In this document: positions 1 through 4,812 of the stretch, piece after piece | How positions within the stretch are numbered: position 1 is the first letter of the stretch | Layout: each line of letters begins with the position of its first letter | Assembly (NCBI GenBank): GCA_964464685.1 | Contig: CAYXGV010000050.1 | Coordinates: 1 to 6,928 of the forward strand | DNA: 6,928 nucleotides | Direction of reading: 5' to 3' | From: JABIBU01 sp964464685 | Lineage (GTDB): Bacteria; Patescibacteriota; Patescibacteriia; Magasanikbacterales; UBA922 | Translations under genes and position numbers: made by a program | Notes under the pieces: model-generated | Database searches by the model: none | What the model saw: only the letters and a program-made list of their open reading frames with translations | Told to the model about the DNA's origin: nothing

Positions 1-393
1 AAAAAGAGCGTATTCAATAAAATTGTCGGTGATAGCGATTTTGAACTTGAATTTGCCGACTTTTTGGAAGGTGCTGACGATGTAATTTCTTTCGCAAAAA
101 ATTATTATGAAATTCATTTCAAAATTGATTACAAAAACGCGAGCGGAGCAATTTCCAGTTATTATCCCGACTTTTTCGTAAAGACAGACAGTAAAACAGT
201 TTATATTGTAGAAACGAAAGGGCGAGAAGATTTAGACGATATTGAGAAAATAAAGAGATTGGCACAATGGTGCGAGGACGCAAGCGAGAGGCAGAAAAAA
301 ATTGCCTACAAAATGCTATATGTGAAGCAGGAAGAATGGGATAAATACAAGCCGACGAGCTTTAGGCAGTTAAAGGGAGTATTTAAAAAATAA
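1..393 (+). CDS. Type III restriction enzyme (Res-like) subunit, C-terminal end, partial
   Basis: The reading frame is open from the first base, so the gene begins upstream and only its last 130 residues are present. The visible part looks like the C-terminal nuclease domain of type III restriction Res subunits, which are ATP-dependent DEAD/DEAH-box translocases that cut DNA with a methyltransferase (Mod) partner. The PD-(D/E)xK core is readable: YYPDFFV gives Pro56-Asp57 of the fragment, and YIVETKGRED gives Glu71 and Lys73, on two predicted beta strands. An acidic DFELEF segment (residues 13-18) could supply a further acidic residue. The helicase domains and any mod gene would lie upstream, outside the window. 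A TTG at 64 could pass for a start, but the homology runs through it. The gene ends in TAA with no clear terminator after it. A stand-alone helicase-nuclease of the same family cannot be excluded. Confidence 0.82.
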   Translation, partial: KKSVFNKIVGDSDFELEFADFLEGADDVISFAKNYYEIHFKIDYKNASGAISSYYPDFFVKTDSKTVYIVETKGREDLDDIEKIKRLAQWCEDASERQKKIAYKMLYVKQEEWDKYKPTSFRQLKGVFKK

Positions 394-457
394 TCTAATT
401 TATATTGTTTTATGCGTAAATATACAGGTACTATAATTTGGATAGCGATTATTTTTT

Positions 458-488
458 TTGACTTTCATAATTTCAATAATATTATAAT
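458..488 (+). promoter_or_regulatory. Candidate sigma70-type promoter for the S49 protease gene
   Basis: TTGACT at 458-463 matches the -35 consensus at 5 of 6 positions, and TATAAT at 483-488 is a perfect -10. The spacer is 19 nt, longer than the ideal 17. Transcription would start near 495, only about 3 nt before the ATG at 498, so the mRNA would be nearly leaderless. The surrounding DNA is very A/T-rich, so chance matches are likely. Confidence 0.45.
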
Positions 489-497
489 ATAAAAAAT

Positions 498-1472
498 ATG
501 CTACAGAAAATTAAACAAATCCTCACCCGTCCTGTCTTTGAATTTAAAATCAATTATTCCAAACTGAATCCGAATAATTTTAATTGGGGTAAGTTTAAGG
601 GATTTTTAAAAATGTCGATTCTAGTGTTGTTCGCTGTTTTTTTAATTTTGTTAATAGTTGACGTGGTTAAGAGTGATTTTGTTTCTGACGAAGAAGAAAA
701 TTACGAATTTGCTATGGATATTAGTGATATGATTACCGAGTACCTAGATTATAATTATTTTACTCCTGAAGAAAAATTAGGATCTTGCAATGTCCTCGGC
801 ATAGAACTACACGGTAATTTATACACATATATTCCATCAACAGATACAGATGAAGATACATATGACGCAACAGCCTCAGAAAATATTGTTTATGATATTA
901 ATAAGGCAGAAAAAGATGAGAAAATAAAAGCAATAATTTTAGAAGTGGATTCTTACGGTGGTTTTCCAGTAGCAGGTGAAGAAGTTACTGTCGCATTGAA
1001 AAAAGCGACTAAGCCAACGGTGGCCTTGATCAGAGAAGGTGGAGCTTCGGCCGCCTATTTGGCAGCCAGCGGAGCGGATATTATTTTTGCCTCAAAAAGT
1101 TCTGATGTTGGTGGTATTGGAGTGACCATGTCATATTTAGAATATGTTAAACAAAACGAAAAAGAAGGTCTAACCTACATTCCACTTGCCTCTGGTAAAT
1201 TCAAAGACACTGGTGACCCAAATAAATCATTATCACAAGAAGAAAAAAATCTCCTAATGCGTGATGTAAATATTCTGCACGAAAATTTTATCAAAATGGT
1301 GGTTGAAAACAGAGGGTTAGATATTGAAAAAGTGAAAAAATTGGCAGATGGCTCTACTATGCTTGGTGAAATGGCTTTTGAAAATGGTTTGATTGACCAA
1401 ATTGGCGGGATGTTTGAAGTTAAAGATTATTTGAAAGGTGTGATTGGTGAGGATGTAGAGGTTTGTTGGTGA
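498..1472 (+). CDS. sppA: Membrane-anchored S49 family serine protease (signal peptide peptidase SppA-like)
   Basis: This 324-residue protein belongs to peptidase family S49 (SppA), membrane proteases that degrade cleaved signal peptides and other membrane-associated peptides. A hydrophobic segment at about residues 38-57 (MSILVLFAVFLILLIVDVV) is a single N-terminal anchor, placing the catalytic domain outside the cytoplasmic membrane. The short-form SppA motifs follow: DSYGG (151-155, equivalent to the NSPGG oxyanion-hole region), GGASAAYLAASGAD (181-194) with the likely nucleophile Ser184, GGIGV (205-209), and SGKFKDTGDP (232-241) with the likely general base Lys236. The Ser-to-Lys spacing of 52 equals that of Bacillus subtilis SppA as I recall it (Ser147/Lys199). 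The length fits the single-domain form rather than the duplicated E. coli form. The ATG at 498 has no Shine-Dalgarno sequence. It is the only gene here ending in TGA. The symbol is given by family; the exact substrate is unknown. Confidence 0.88.
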   Translation: MLQKIKQILTRPVFEFKINYSKLNPNNFNWGKFKGFLKMSILVLFAVFLILLIVDVVKSDFVSDEEENYEFAMDISDMITEYLDYNYFTPEEKLGSCNVLGIELHGNLYTYIPSTDTDEDTYDATASENIVYDINKAEKDEKIKAIILEVDSYGGFPVAGEEVTVALKKATKPTVALIREGGASAAYLAASGADIIFASKSSDVGGIGVTMSYLEYVKQNEKEGLTYIPLASGKFKDTGDPNKSLSQEEKNLLMRDVNILHENFIKMVVENRGLDIEKVKKLADGSTMLGEMAFENGLIDQIGGMFEVKDYLKGVIGEDVEVCW

Positions 1473-1497
1473 AAATTTTAATTCCATCCACCACCCA

Positions 1498-1601
1498 CCA
1501 CCCAAGGCGGTCATGAAGGCGGTCAACGAAGGCGGACAAGTGCTTTGAAATTACTTATTTATACTCCGTCAGCTCCACCCTAGGCGGACAGGTTGTTGCG
1601 G
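1498..1601. repeat. Intergenic repeat element, copy A (between the S49 protease gene and dinD)
   Basis: The 172-nt spacer between the protease and dinD is mostly repeat. Two 13-mers of the form CCRCCC(A/T)AGGCGG lie at 1498-1510 and 1575-1587. Between them AAGGCGG recurs at 1516-1522 and 1529-1535, giving a run of three 12-14-nt imperfect tandem units (1504-1542). The 3' part, 1566-1601, is a 36-nt core that differs from 3607-3642 by one base. The match also extends leftwards with gaps from 1529 (aligned to 3567). The 13-mer can form a short CCACC/GGCGG-type hairpin. It is G+C-richer than its surroundings, has no open frame of note, and looks like an interspersed non-coding repeat. Function is unknown. 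Confidence 0.8.
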
Positions 1602-1606
1602 AGAAG

Positions 1607-1635
1607 TTGATTTTATCCGCTCTTTCTTTTTTAAT
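1607..1635 (+). promoter_or_regulatory. Candidate promoter for dinD
   Basis: TTGATT at 1607-1612 (4 of 6 consensus) and TTTAAT at 1630-1635 (5 of 6) are spaced by exactly 17 nt. A start near 1642 would leave 2-3 nt before the dinD ATG at 1645, again implying a leaderless message. The pair sits just downstream of the repeat element. No LexA-type operator (CTG-N10-CAG or GAAC-N4-GTTC) is visible around it. Confidence 0.38.
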
Positions 1636-1644
1636 AAAAAATAT

Positions 1645-2487
1645 ATGGAAACACAAATTATAAAATCACTAACTAAAAATTTTGAATCATTCGTTAATAA
1701 AACGGAAAACGGTATAGAATTTTGGTTTGCTAGAGATTTACAGCATCTTTTGGGTTATGATAAATGGGATAATTTTATGAATGCTATTACTAAGGCAAAA
1801 ATAGTTTGTGAAATAGCAGGAAACGAGATTTTAGACCATTTTGCTAGCGTCGGGAAAATGGTCAAGTTAGGTTCTGGTAGCGAGAGAGAAATAGAAGATA
1901 TCATGCTTACCCGGTATGCCTGTTATCTAATAGCACAAAATGGTGACCCTCGTAAAGAAGAAATAGCTTTTGCTCAAACATATTTTGCCGTACAAACTAG
2001 AAAATTAGAGATAATAGAAAAAAGAATTCAAGATTTTGAAAGATTATCCGCTAGACACAAACTAACAGAAACAGAAAAAGAATTGTCTAGTGTAATTTTT
2101 CAACAAACTGGAAGTGATAGAAATTTTGGAATAATTAGAAGTAAAGGTGACAGGGCTTTATTTGGATATACAACACAAGAAATGAAAAATAAATTAGGTG
2201 TTTCAAAAAGTAGAGCACTGGCAGATTTTCAGCCAACTATAATATTGAAAGCAAAAGATTTTGCTACTGAGATTACAATTTTTAACACAAAAGAAAAATT
2301 ATTAAATACAGAAGACCAAATTTCTGATGAGCATGTTATAAATAATCAGAGTGTAAGACATACATTGATAGGTAGGGGTATTTATCCAGAAAGTTTACCT
2401 GCTGAAGAAGATATAAAGAAAGTAGAGAGGAAATTAAAATCAGACGAGAAAAAAAGTTTGAAAAAAGCAGATAAATTAAAAAAGTAG
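1645..2487 (+). CDS. dinD: DinD family protein (DNA damage-inducible protein D-like)
   Basis: This 280-residue protein follows E. coli DinD (about 274 residues) along most of its length. E. coli DinD is SOS-induced and has been reported to inhibit RecA and disassemble RecA filaments. Conserved blocks are GIEFWFARDLQHLLGY (23-38, BRO-N/antirepressor-like fold), W41-NF-AI-KAK (41-52), DHF (64-66), KMVKLGSGSEREIEDIMLTR (71-90), YACYLIAQNGDP (91-102), and QTYFAVQTR (111-119). The C-terminal half has the family features RHKL (137-140), a GYTT segment (174-177) and RGIYPESLPAEEDIKKVERK near 244-263. It ends in a Lys-rich tail (residues 264-280). It is the only gene in the window ending in TAG. No Shine-Dalgarno or SOS box is visible, so SOS control cannot be claimed. 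Its position between a restriction remnant and the ribosomal cluster suggests an accessory gene; related BRO-N proteins occur in mobile elements. Confidence 0.85.
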   Translation: METQIIKSLTKNFESFVNKTENGIEFWFARDLQHLLGYDKWDNFMNAITKAKIVCEIAGNEILDHFASVGKMVKLGSGSEREIEDIMLTRYACYLIAQNGDPRKEEIAFAQTYFAVQTRKLEIIEKRIQDFERLSARHKLTETEKELSSVIFQQTGSDRNFGIIRSKGDRALFGYTTQEMKNKLGVSKSRALADFQPTIILKAKDFATEITIFNTKEKLLNTEDQISDEHVINNQSVRHTLIGRGIYPESLPAEEDIKKVERKLKSDEKKSLKKADKLKK

Positions 2488-2535
2488 TTTAATGATATTT
2501 GTTGGTGAGAAAATTAATCCAACATAACTTAAGAC

Positions 2536-2578
2536 TGGGATTGCTTCGTTTCTGATGCGAATCAGGATTCGCAATGAC
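2536..2578. repeat. REP-like palindromic intergenic repeat downstream of dinD
   Basis: An imperfect inverted repeat is flanked by ATTGC (2540-2544) and GCAAT (2571-2575), with an inner stem TCTGAT (2551-2556) / ATCAGG (2561-2566) around the loop GCGA. The pattern GGGATTGCTTCG...TTCGCAATGAC resembles short dispersed palindromes seen between genes in many bacterial genomes. The family resemblance is from memory, and only one copy is present here. No T-tract follows directly, so a terminator role is weak. Confidence 0.6.
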
Positions 2579-2641
2579 ACTGATTTTTCCCTTATTTTAA
2601 CCAAAAAAAAAGTTATTCACACCCTGGCCTGAGTATTTTAC

Positions 2642-2670
2642 TTGACAGTTTTTCTATAATATAGTAAAAT
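2642..2670 (+). promoter_or_regulatory. Sigma70-type promoter of the infA-rpsI ribosomal cluster
   Basis: TTGACA at 2642-2647 is a perfect -35. TAAAAT at 2665-2670 matches the -10 at 5 of 6, and the spacer is the optimal 17 nt. The transcript would start near 2677 and carry a leader of about 22 nt before infA. A perfect TATAAT at 2655-2660 has no good -35 at proper distance. This is the best promoter in the window and probably drives the whole cluster. Confidence 0.72.
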
Positions 2671-2675
2671 ATCGC

Positions 2676-2687
2676 CAGATTAATCTG
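2676..2687. promoter_or_regulatory. 12-bp perfect palindrome at the predicted infA transcription start
   Basis: CAGATTAATCTG is a perfect palindrome lying at the predicted +1 to +11 of the infA transcript. It could be an operator for a dimeric regulator or a small hairpin at the 5' end of the mRNA. It also contains the CAGATT motif found before rpsK, rplM and rpsI, so it may simply belong to that motif family. Function is not shown. Confidence 0.35.
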
Positions 2688-2698
2688 ATAAGCTAATC

Positions 2699-2917
2699 AT
2701 GGCTAAAAATGCAGATGTGGTGGAAATTCGCGGTACAGTTGAAGAATTGTTACCCGGTGCCACTTTTCGTGTAAAATTAGAGAACGATCATGAGATTATT
2801 GCCCATCTTTCGGGCAAAATGAGAATGTATCGTATAAGGTTGGGAGTAGGCGACGAAGTTAAAGTCGAACTTACTCCTTATGATTTGTCAAAAGGACGAA
2901 TAACTTATAGATTTTAA
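2699..2917 (+). CDS. infA: Translation initiation factor IF-1
   Basis: This is a full-length IF-1 of 72 residues, the family's usual size. It is a single OB-fold protein that binds the A site of the 30S subunit and assists IF2 and IF3 during initiation. Family motifs are clear: MAK at the N terminus, IRGTVEELLPGATFRVKLEN (10-29), AHLSGKMR (35-42), IRLGVGDEVKVELTPYDLSK (46-65) and GRITYRF at the C terminus. It is the first gene of the ribosomal cluster, about 22 nt after the predicted transcription start. There is no Shine-Dalgarno sequence before its ATG. A strong RNA hairpin begins right after its stop codon, separating it from rpmJ. Confidence 0.98.
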   Translation: MAKNADVVEIRGTVEELLPGATFRVKLENDHEIIAHLSGKMRMYRIRLGVGDEVKVELTPYDLSKGRITYRF

Positions 2918-2993
2918 AGAGTATCAACCAGTGCGGTGGAATTCGGCTCTCGTTAGCTGAATGATGATATCGCGGCAGTGGTTGGTATTTTTG
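2918..2993 (+). promoter_or_regulatory. Long structured hairpin between infA and rpmJ (candidate attenuator or r-protein leader)
   Basis: The infA-rpmJ spacer folds into a long stem. Bases 2921-2934 pair with 2975-2988 with one G-G mismatch and two G-U pairs. The stem extends as A/U pairs into 2918-2920 and 2989-2991. Inside it a second perfect 8-pair hairpin forms (2941-2948 with 2955-2962, one G-U pair) around the loop CTCGTT, with an asymmetric internal loop between. The 3' arm runs into ATTTTTGTTT, as in intrinsic terminators. It may be a partial terminator that lets infA be made in excess, or a binding site for an encoded ribosomal protein. The pairing is directly visible; the role is inference. 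No match to a named leader family is recognised. Confidence 0.7.
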
Positions 2994-3013
2994 TTTACTT
3001 AGACGTGTTTTAT

Positions 3014-3151
3014 ATGAAAGTACAATCCTCAGTTAAAAAAAGATGTAAAAAGTGCCAGACAGTCCGTCGTTGTGGTGTGGTTTATGTTATCTGCGAAAAC
3101 CCACGTCACAAACAACGTCAAGGTACAAAAATAAGAAAAAAAGCTGCTTAA
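3014..3151 (+). CDS. rpmJ: 50S ribosomal protein bL36 (zinc-ribbon form)
   Basis: This 45-residue protein is a component of the large ribosomal subunit. The N terminus MKVQSSVKKRCKKCQTVRR and the block VICENPRHKQRQG match bL36. All four zinc ligands are present: Cys11, Cys14, Cys27 and His32 (the C+ form, with the same Cys27-to-His32 spacing as Thermus bL36). Most bL36 proteins end at about residue 37-38, after KQRQG. Here a basic extension of eight residues, TKIRKKAA, follows. The ATG at 3014 starts the canonical MKV; no Shine-Dalgarno precedes it. It lies downstream of the infA hairpin and 12 nt before rpsM, the usual bacterial order infA-rpmJ-rpsM. Confidence 0.97.
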   Translation: MKVQSSVKKRCKKCQTVRRCGVVYVICENPRHKQRQGTKIRKKAA

Positions 3152-3163
3152 TTTTTGATAAAT

Positions 3164-3550
3164 ATGAGAATATCTGGTGTTACAATTCCAAAAGAGAAAA
3201 AAGTCGGTGTTAGTTTGACTTATGTCTTTGGCATTGGTCCTACTACGGCTACAAAAATTTTGGCTGAAGCCAAAATTGATGTCAATGTTAGAGTAAAAGA
3301 TCTTACTCAAGATCAACAAGATGCCATTCGTGTTATTATTGAAAAAAAATATAAAACAGAAGGTGATTTGCGTCGTGAAGTGTCAAGTAATATCAAACGG
3401 ATGAAAGATATTAAATGTTACAGAGGTATCAGACATTCAAAAAGATTGCCAGTTCGTGGACAGAGAACCAAAACAAATTCTCGTACCATGAGAGGTAATA
3501 AGAGAAATTTGGCTACCAGTGGTAAAAAACCAACTGCGCAAAAAACCTAA
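3164..3550 (+). CDS. rpsM: 30S ribosomal protein uS13
   Basis: This 128-residue protein of the 30S head contacts the P-site tRNA and the subunit bridges. The N terminus MRISGVTIPKEKKVGVSLTY corresponds to the family's MARIAGVDIP start, followed by GIGPTTA (23-29, helix-hairpin-helix). The signature YRGIRHSKRLPVRGQRTKTN spans residues 86-105, and the tail is basic. I chose the ATG at 3164 because it gives the conserved N terminus. A TTG at 3155 would add only Met-Ile-Asn, which the family lacks. No Shine-Dalgarno is present. The gene follows rpmJ by 12 nt but is followed by an unusually long 138-nt spacer carrying a repeat element. No E. coli-type S4-binding pseudoknot is evident before it. 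Confidence 0.97.
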   Translation: MRISGVTIPKEKKVGVSLTYVFGIGPTTATKILAEAKIDVNVRVKDLTQDQQDAIRVIIEKKYKTEGDLRREVSSNIKRMKDIKCYRGIRHSKRLPVRGQRTKTNSRTMRGNKRNLATSGKKPTAQKT

Positions 3551-3559
3551 ACCATAGAT

Positions 3560-3642
3560 TCCGCCCAAGGCGGACAAGTGTTACGAAAATTTCCTATGAT
3601 GATACCCCGTCAGCTCCACCCAAGGCGGACAGGTTGTTGCGG
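3560..3642. repeat. Intergenic repeat element, copy B (between rpsM and rpsK)
   Basis: This second copy of the repeat lies inside the ribosomal operon. It begins with a perfect short hairpin, TCCGCC (3560-3565), loop CAA, GGCGGA (3569-3574), containing the 13-mer CCGCCCAAGGCGG (3561-3573). A second 13-mer, CCACCCAAGGCGG, is at 3616-3628. The 36-nt core 3607-3642 matches 1566-1601 at 35 positions. Bases 3607-3611 can also pair with 3624-3628. The middle part (3581-3606) is poorly conserved against copy A. No T-tract follows either hairpin, so it does not look like a terminator. Confidence 0.8.
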
Positions 3643-3688
3643 TGAAATTCATTAAAACACACTGATTATACAGATTTTAAAATAGAGT

Positions 3689-4087
3689 ATGGCAAAACAA
3701 GTTAAAAAAATTAATAAGAATAAGAAAAAAGTTATTAAAAAAGTTAGCCATGGCAGAGCTTATATTCAGGCTAGTTTTAATAATACAATTATTACAGTCA
3801 CTGATCAAAATGGTGATGTATTGGGTTGGGCTTCGGCTGGTATGGTGGGCTTCAAAGGTCCAAAAAAAGCCACTCCTTACGCTGCTAGTCAGGTAGTAAA
3901 GAAAGTAGTTGATTCCATTGAGGCTTGCGGATTGAAAGAAGTCAATGTATTTGTCAAAGGGATTGGCGCTGGACGAGAAGGTGCAATTCGTGCTTTCAAT
4001 GCTAATGGTTTACAAGTTTTATCAGTTAAAGACACCACTCCGATTCCACACAATGGTTGTCGTCCACCAAAAAGAAGGAGAGTATAA
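3689..4087 (+). CDS. rpsK: 30S ribosomal protein uS11
   Basis: This complete 132-residue protein of the 30S platform lines the mRNA exit region near the 3' end of 16S rRNA. After a Lys-rich N-terminal tail (residues 3-18), the uS11 core runs HGRAYIQASFNNTIITVTD (21-39), GWASAGMVGFKGPKKATPYA (46-65), VKGIGAGREGAIRAF (89-103) and the near-universal ending TPIPHNGCRPPKRRRV (117-132). The ATG at 3689 gives MAK and the expected length (E. coli 129). The spacer upstream holds repeat copy B and then a CTGATTATACAGATTTT stretch (3662-3678). A weak TAGAG lies too close to the ATG to be a convincing ribosome site. The rpsD gene follows after 21 nt. Confidence 0.98.
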   Translation: MAKQVKKINKNKKKVIKKVSHGRAYIQASFNNTIITVTDQNGDVLGWASAGMVGFKGPKKATPYAASQVVKKVVDSIEACGLKEVNVFVKGIGAGREGAIRAFNANGLQVLSVKDTTPIPHNGCRPPKRRRV

Positions 4088-4108
4088 TTAATTTTATTAT
4101 ATCCAGAT

Positions 4109-4735
4109 ATGGGAAGATATATTGGTCCAAAAAATAAAATTGCTAGAAGATTCGGCGCTAATTTGGGTTTGAAAATAAATGCTACCAAAGTCGCTCGTAG
4201 ATTGGCACAACAACCAGGCGTGCACGGTCCTAAAAAAAGACGTGCTTCTGGTTCAAGTTATGGTAAACAACTTTTGGAAAAACAAAAAGCTAAATATATT
4301 TATGGTCTTAGAGAAAAGCAATTCCGAGGTTATGTGACCGAAGCCAATCGTCAAGAAGGTGATTCTGGTGTAAATCTACAAAGATTGCTAGAATTGAGAT
4401 TAGATAATGTTGTTTATCGTCTTGGTATTGCTGGTACTCGTGCCCAAGCTCGTCAATTTGTTTCTCACAGCATGTTTTTTGTTAATGGTAAGAAAATGAA
4501 TATTCCTTCTCATATTTTGAAGGTTGGCGATGTAGTTTCTTTGCGAGAAAATAAACAAAAAAAGAAAATCTTTGAAGACTTAACTGAACGATTGAGCAAA
4601 TTGGATAATCTAGTTTCTTGGTTGATAGTGGATTCAACTAAAAAATCTGGTAAGATTTTGAATTTACCAACTGACAAAGATTTTGATAAAGTATTTGATG
4701 TCAAATTGATTATTGAGTACTATTCTGCCAGATAA
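4109..4735 (+). CDS. rpsD: 30S ribosomal protein uS4
   Basis: This 208-residue primary 16S rRNA-binding protein nucleates assembly of the 30S body and lines the mRNA entry channel; in E. coli it also represses the alpha operon. The N-terminal segment MGRYIGPKNKIARRFGANLG is the cysteine-free form, with no zinc knuckle. EKQKAKYIYGLREKQFRGYV (57-76) is the conserved linker region. The S4 RNA-binding domain lies at about residues 91-155, with RLLELRLDNVVYRLG (92-106), ARQFVSHSMFFVNGKKMNIP (114-133) and VGDVVSLRE (139-147). The C-terminal segment after residue 155 is family-like and ends with EYYSAR. Length is normal (E. coli about 205). There is no Shine-Dalgarno; CCAGAT directly precedes the ATG. 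Confidence 0.98.
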   Translation: MGRYIGPKNKIARRFGANLGLKINATKVARRLAQQPGVHGPKKRRASGSSYGKQLLEKQKAKYIYGLREKQFRGYVTEANRQEGDSGVNLQRLLELRLDNVVYRLGIAGTRAQARQFVSHSMFFVNGKKMNIPSHILKVGDVVSLRENKQKKKIFEDLTERLSKLDNLVSWLIVDSTKKSGKILNLPTDKDFDKVFDVKLIIEYYSAR

Positions 4736-4766
4736 AAATTTTTTAAAATAAATTTTTTATTTAAAA

Positions 4767-4799
4767 GGGGAGGTATCCCATCTCGATTTAATCGGGATA
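4767..4799 (+). promoter_or_regulatory. rpoA leader: Shine-Dalgarno-like GGGGAGG next to a hairpin
   Basis: GGGGAGG at 4767-4773 is the only strong Shine-Dalgarno-like sequence in the window, but it ends 39 nt before the rpoA ATG (4813). Directly after it TATCC (4774-4778) pairs with GGATA (4795-4799), and CGAT (4784-4787) pairs with ATCG (4791-4794) around TTA, with a 5-nt bulge (4779-4783). If the stem forms, only 13 nt separate its 3' end from the ATG, so folding would bring GGGGAGG close to a usable distance. The alternative is a plain dispersed hairpin repeat. The pairing is visible; the function is inferred. Confidence 0.5.
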
Positions 4800-4812
4800 G
4801 AGCAAAAATTAT

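Noticed and set aside
64..393. TTG at 64 as the start of a small 109-residue protein
   Set aside because: The frame is open to the first base of the window and the upstream residues (DFELEF region) continue the same nuclease domain, so the gene is a fragment cut by the window edge.
394..497. Terminator or small gene between the restriction fragment and the protease
   Set aside because: The 104-nt spacer has no convincing hairpin with a T-tract and no plausible small coding frame; only the promoter-like hexamers are notable.
1470..1472. TGA as a sense codon (as in some CPR lineages with a changed code)
   Set aside because: Reading through leads to a TAA within two further codons, and all other genes are full-length without in-frame TGA, so the standard code holds.
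1317..1526. Antisense open frame of 69 residues over the end of the S49 gene
   Set aside because: It is the reverse shadow of a well-conserved coding region and repeat DNA, with no recognisable domain or start context. The same applies to antisense frames at 3029-3319, 3889-4188, 4510-4704, 5703-5921 and 6036-6272.
1504..1542. Possible CRISPR-like repeats
   Set aside because: The units are only 12-14 nt, adjacent without spacer sequences, and no cas gene is present.
1600..1644. SOS (LexA) box in front of dinD
   Set aside because: I looked for CTG-N10-CAG and GAAC-N4-GTTC type operators on both strands and saw neither.
3155..3163. TTG at 3155 as the rpsM start
   Set aside because: It adds only Met-Ile-Asn before the conserved uS13 N terminus MRISGV; the ATG at 3164 fits the family.
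3152..3163. E. coli-type S4 pseudoknot repressor site before rpsM
   Set aside because: The rpmJ-rpsM spacer is only 12 nt with no pairing potential of that kind; the only strong structure is upstream of rpmJ.
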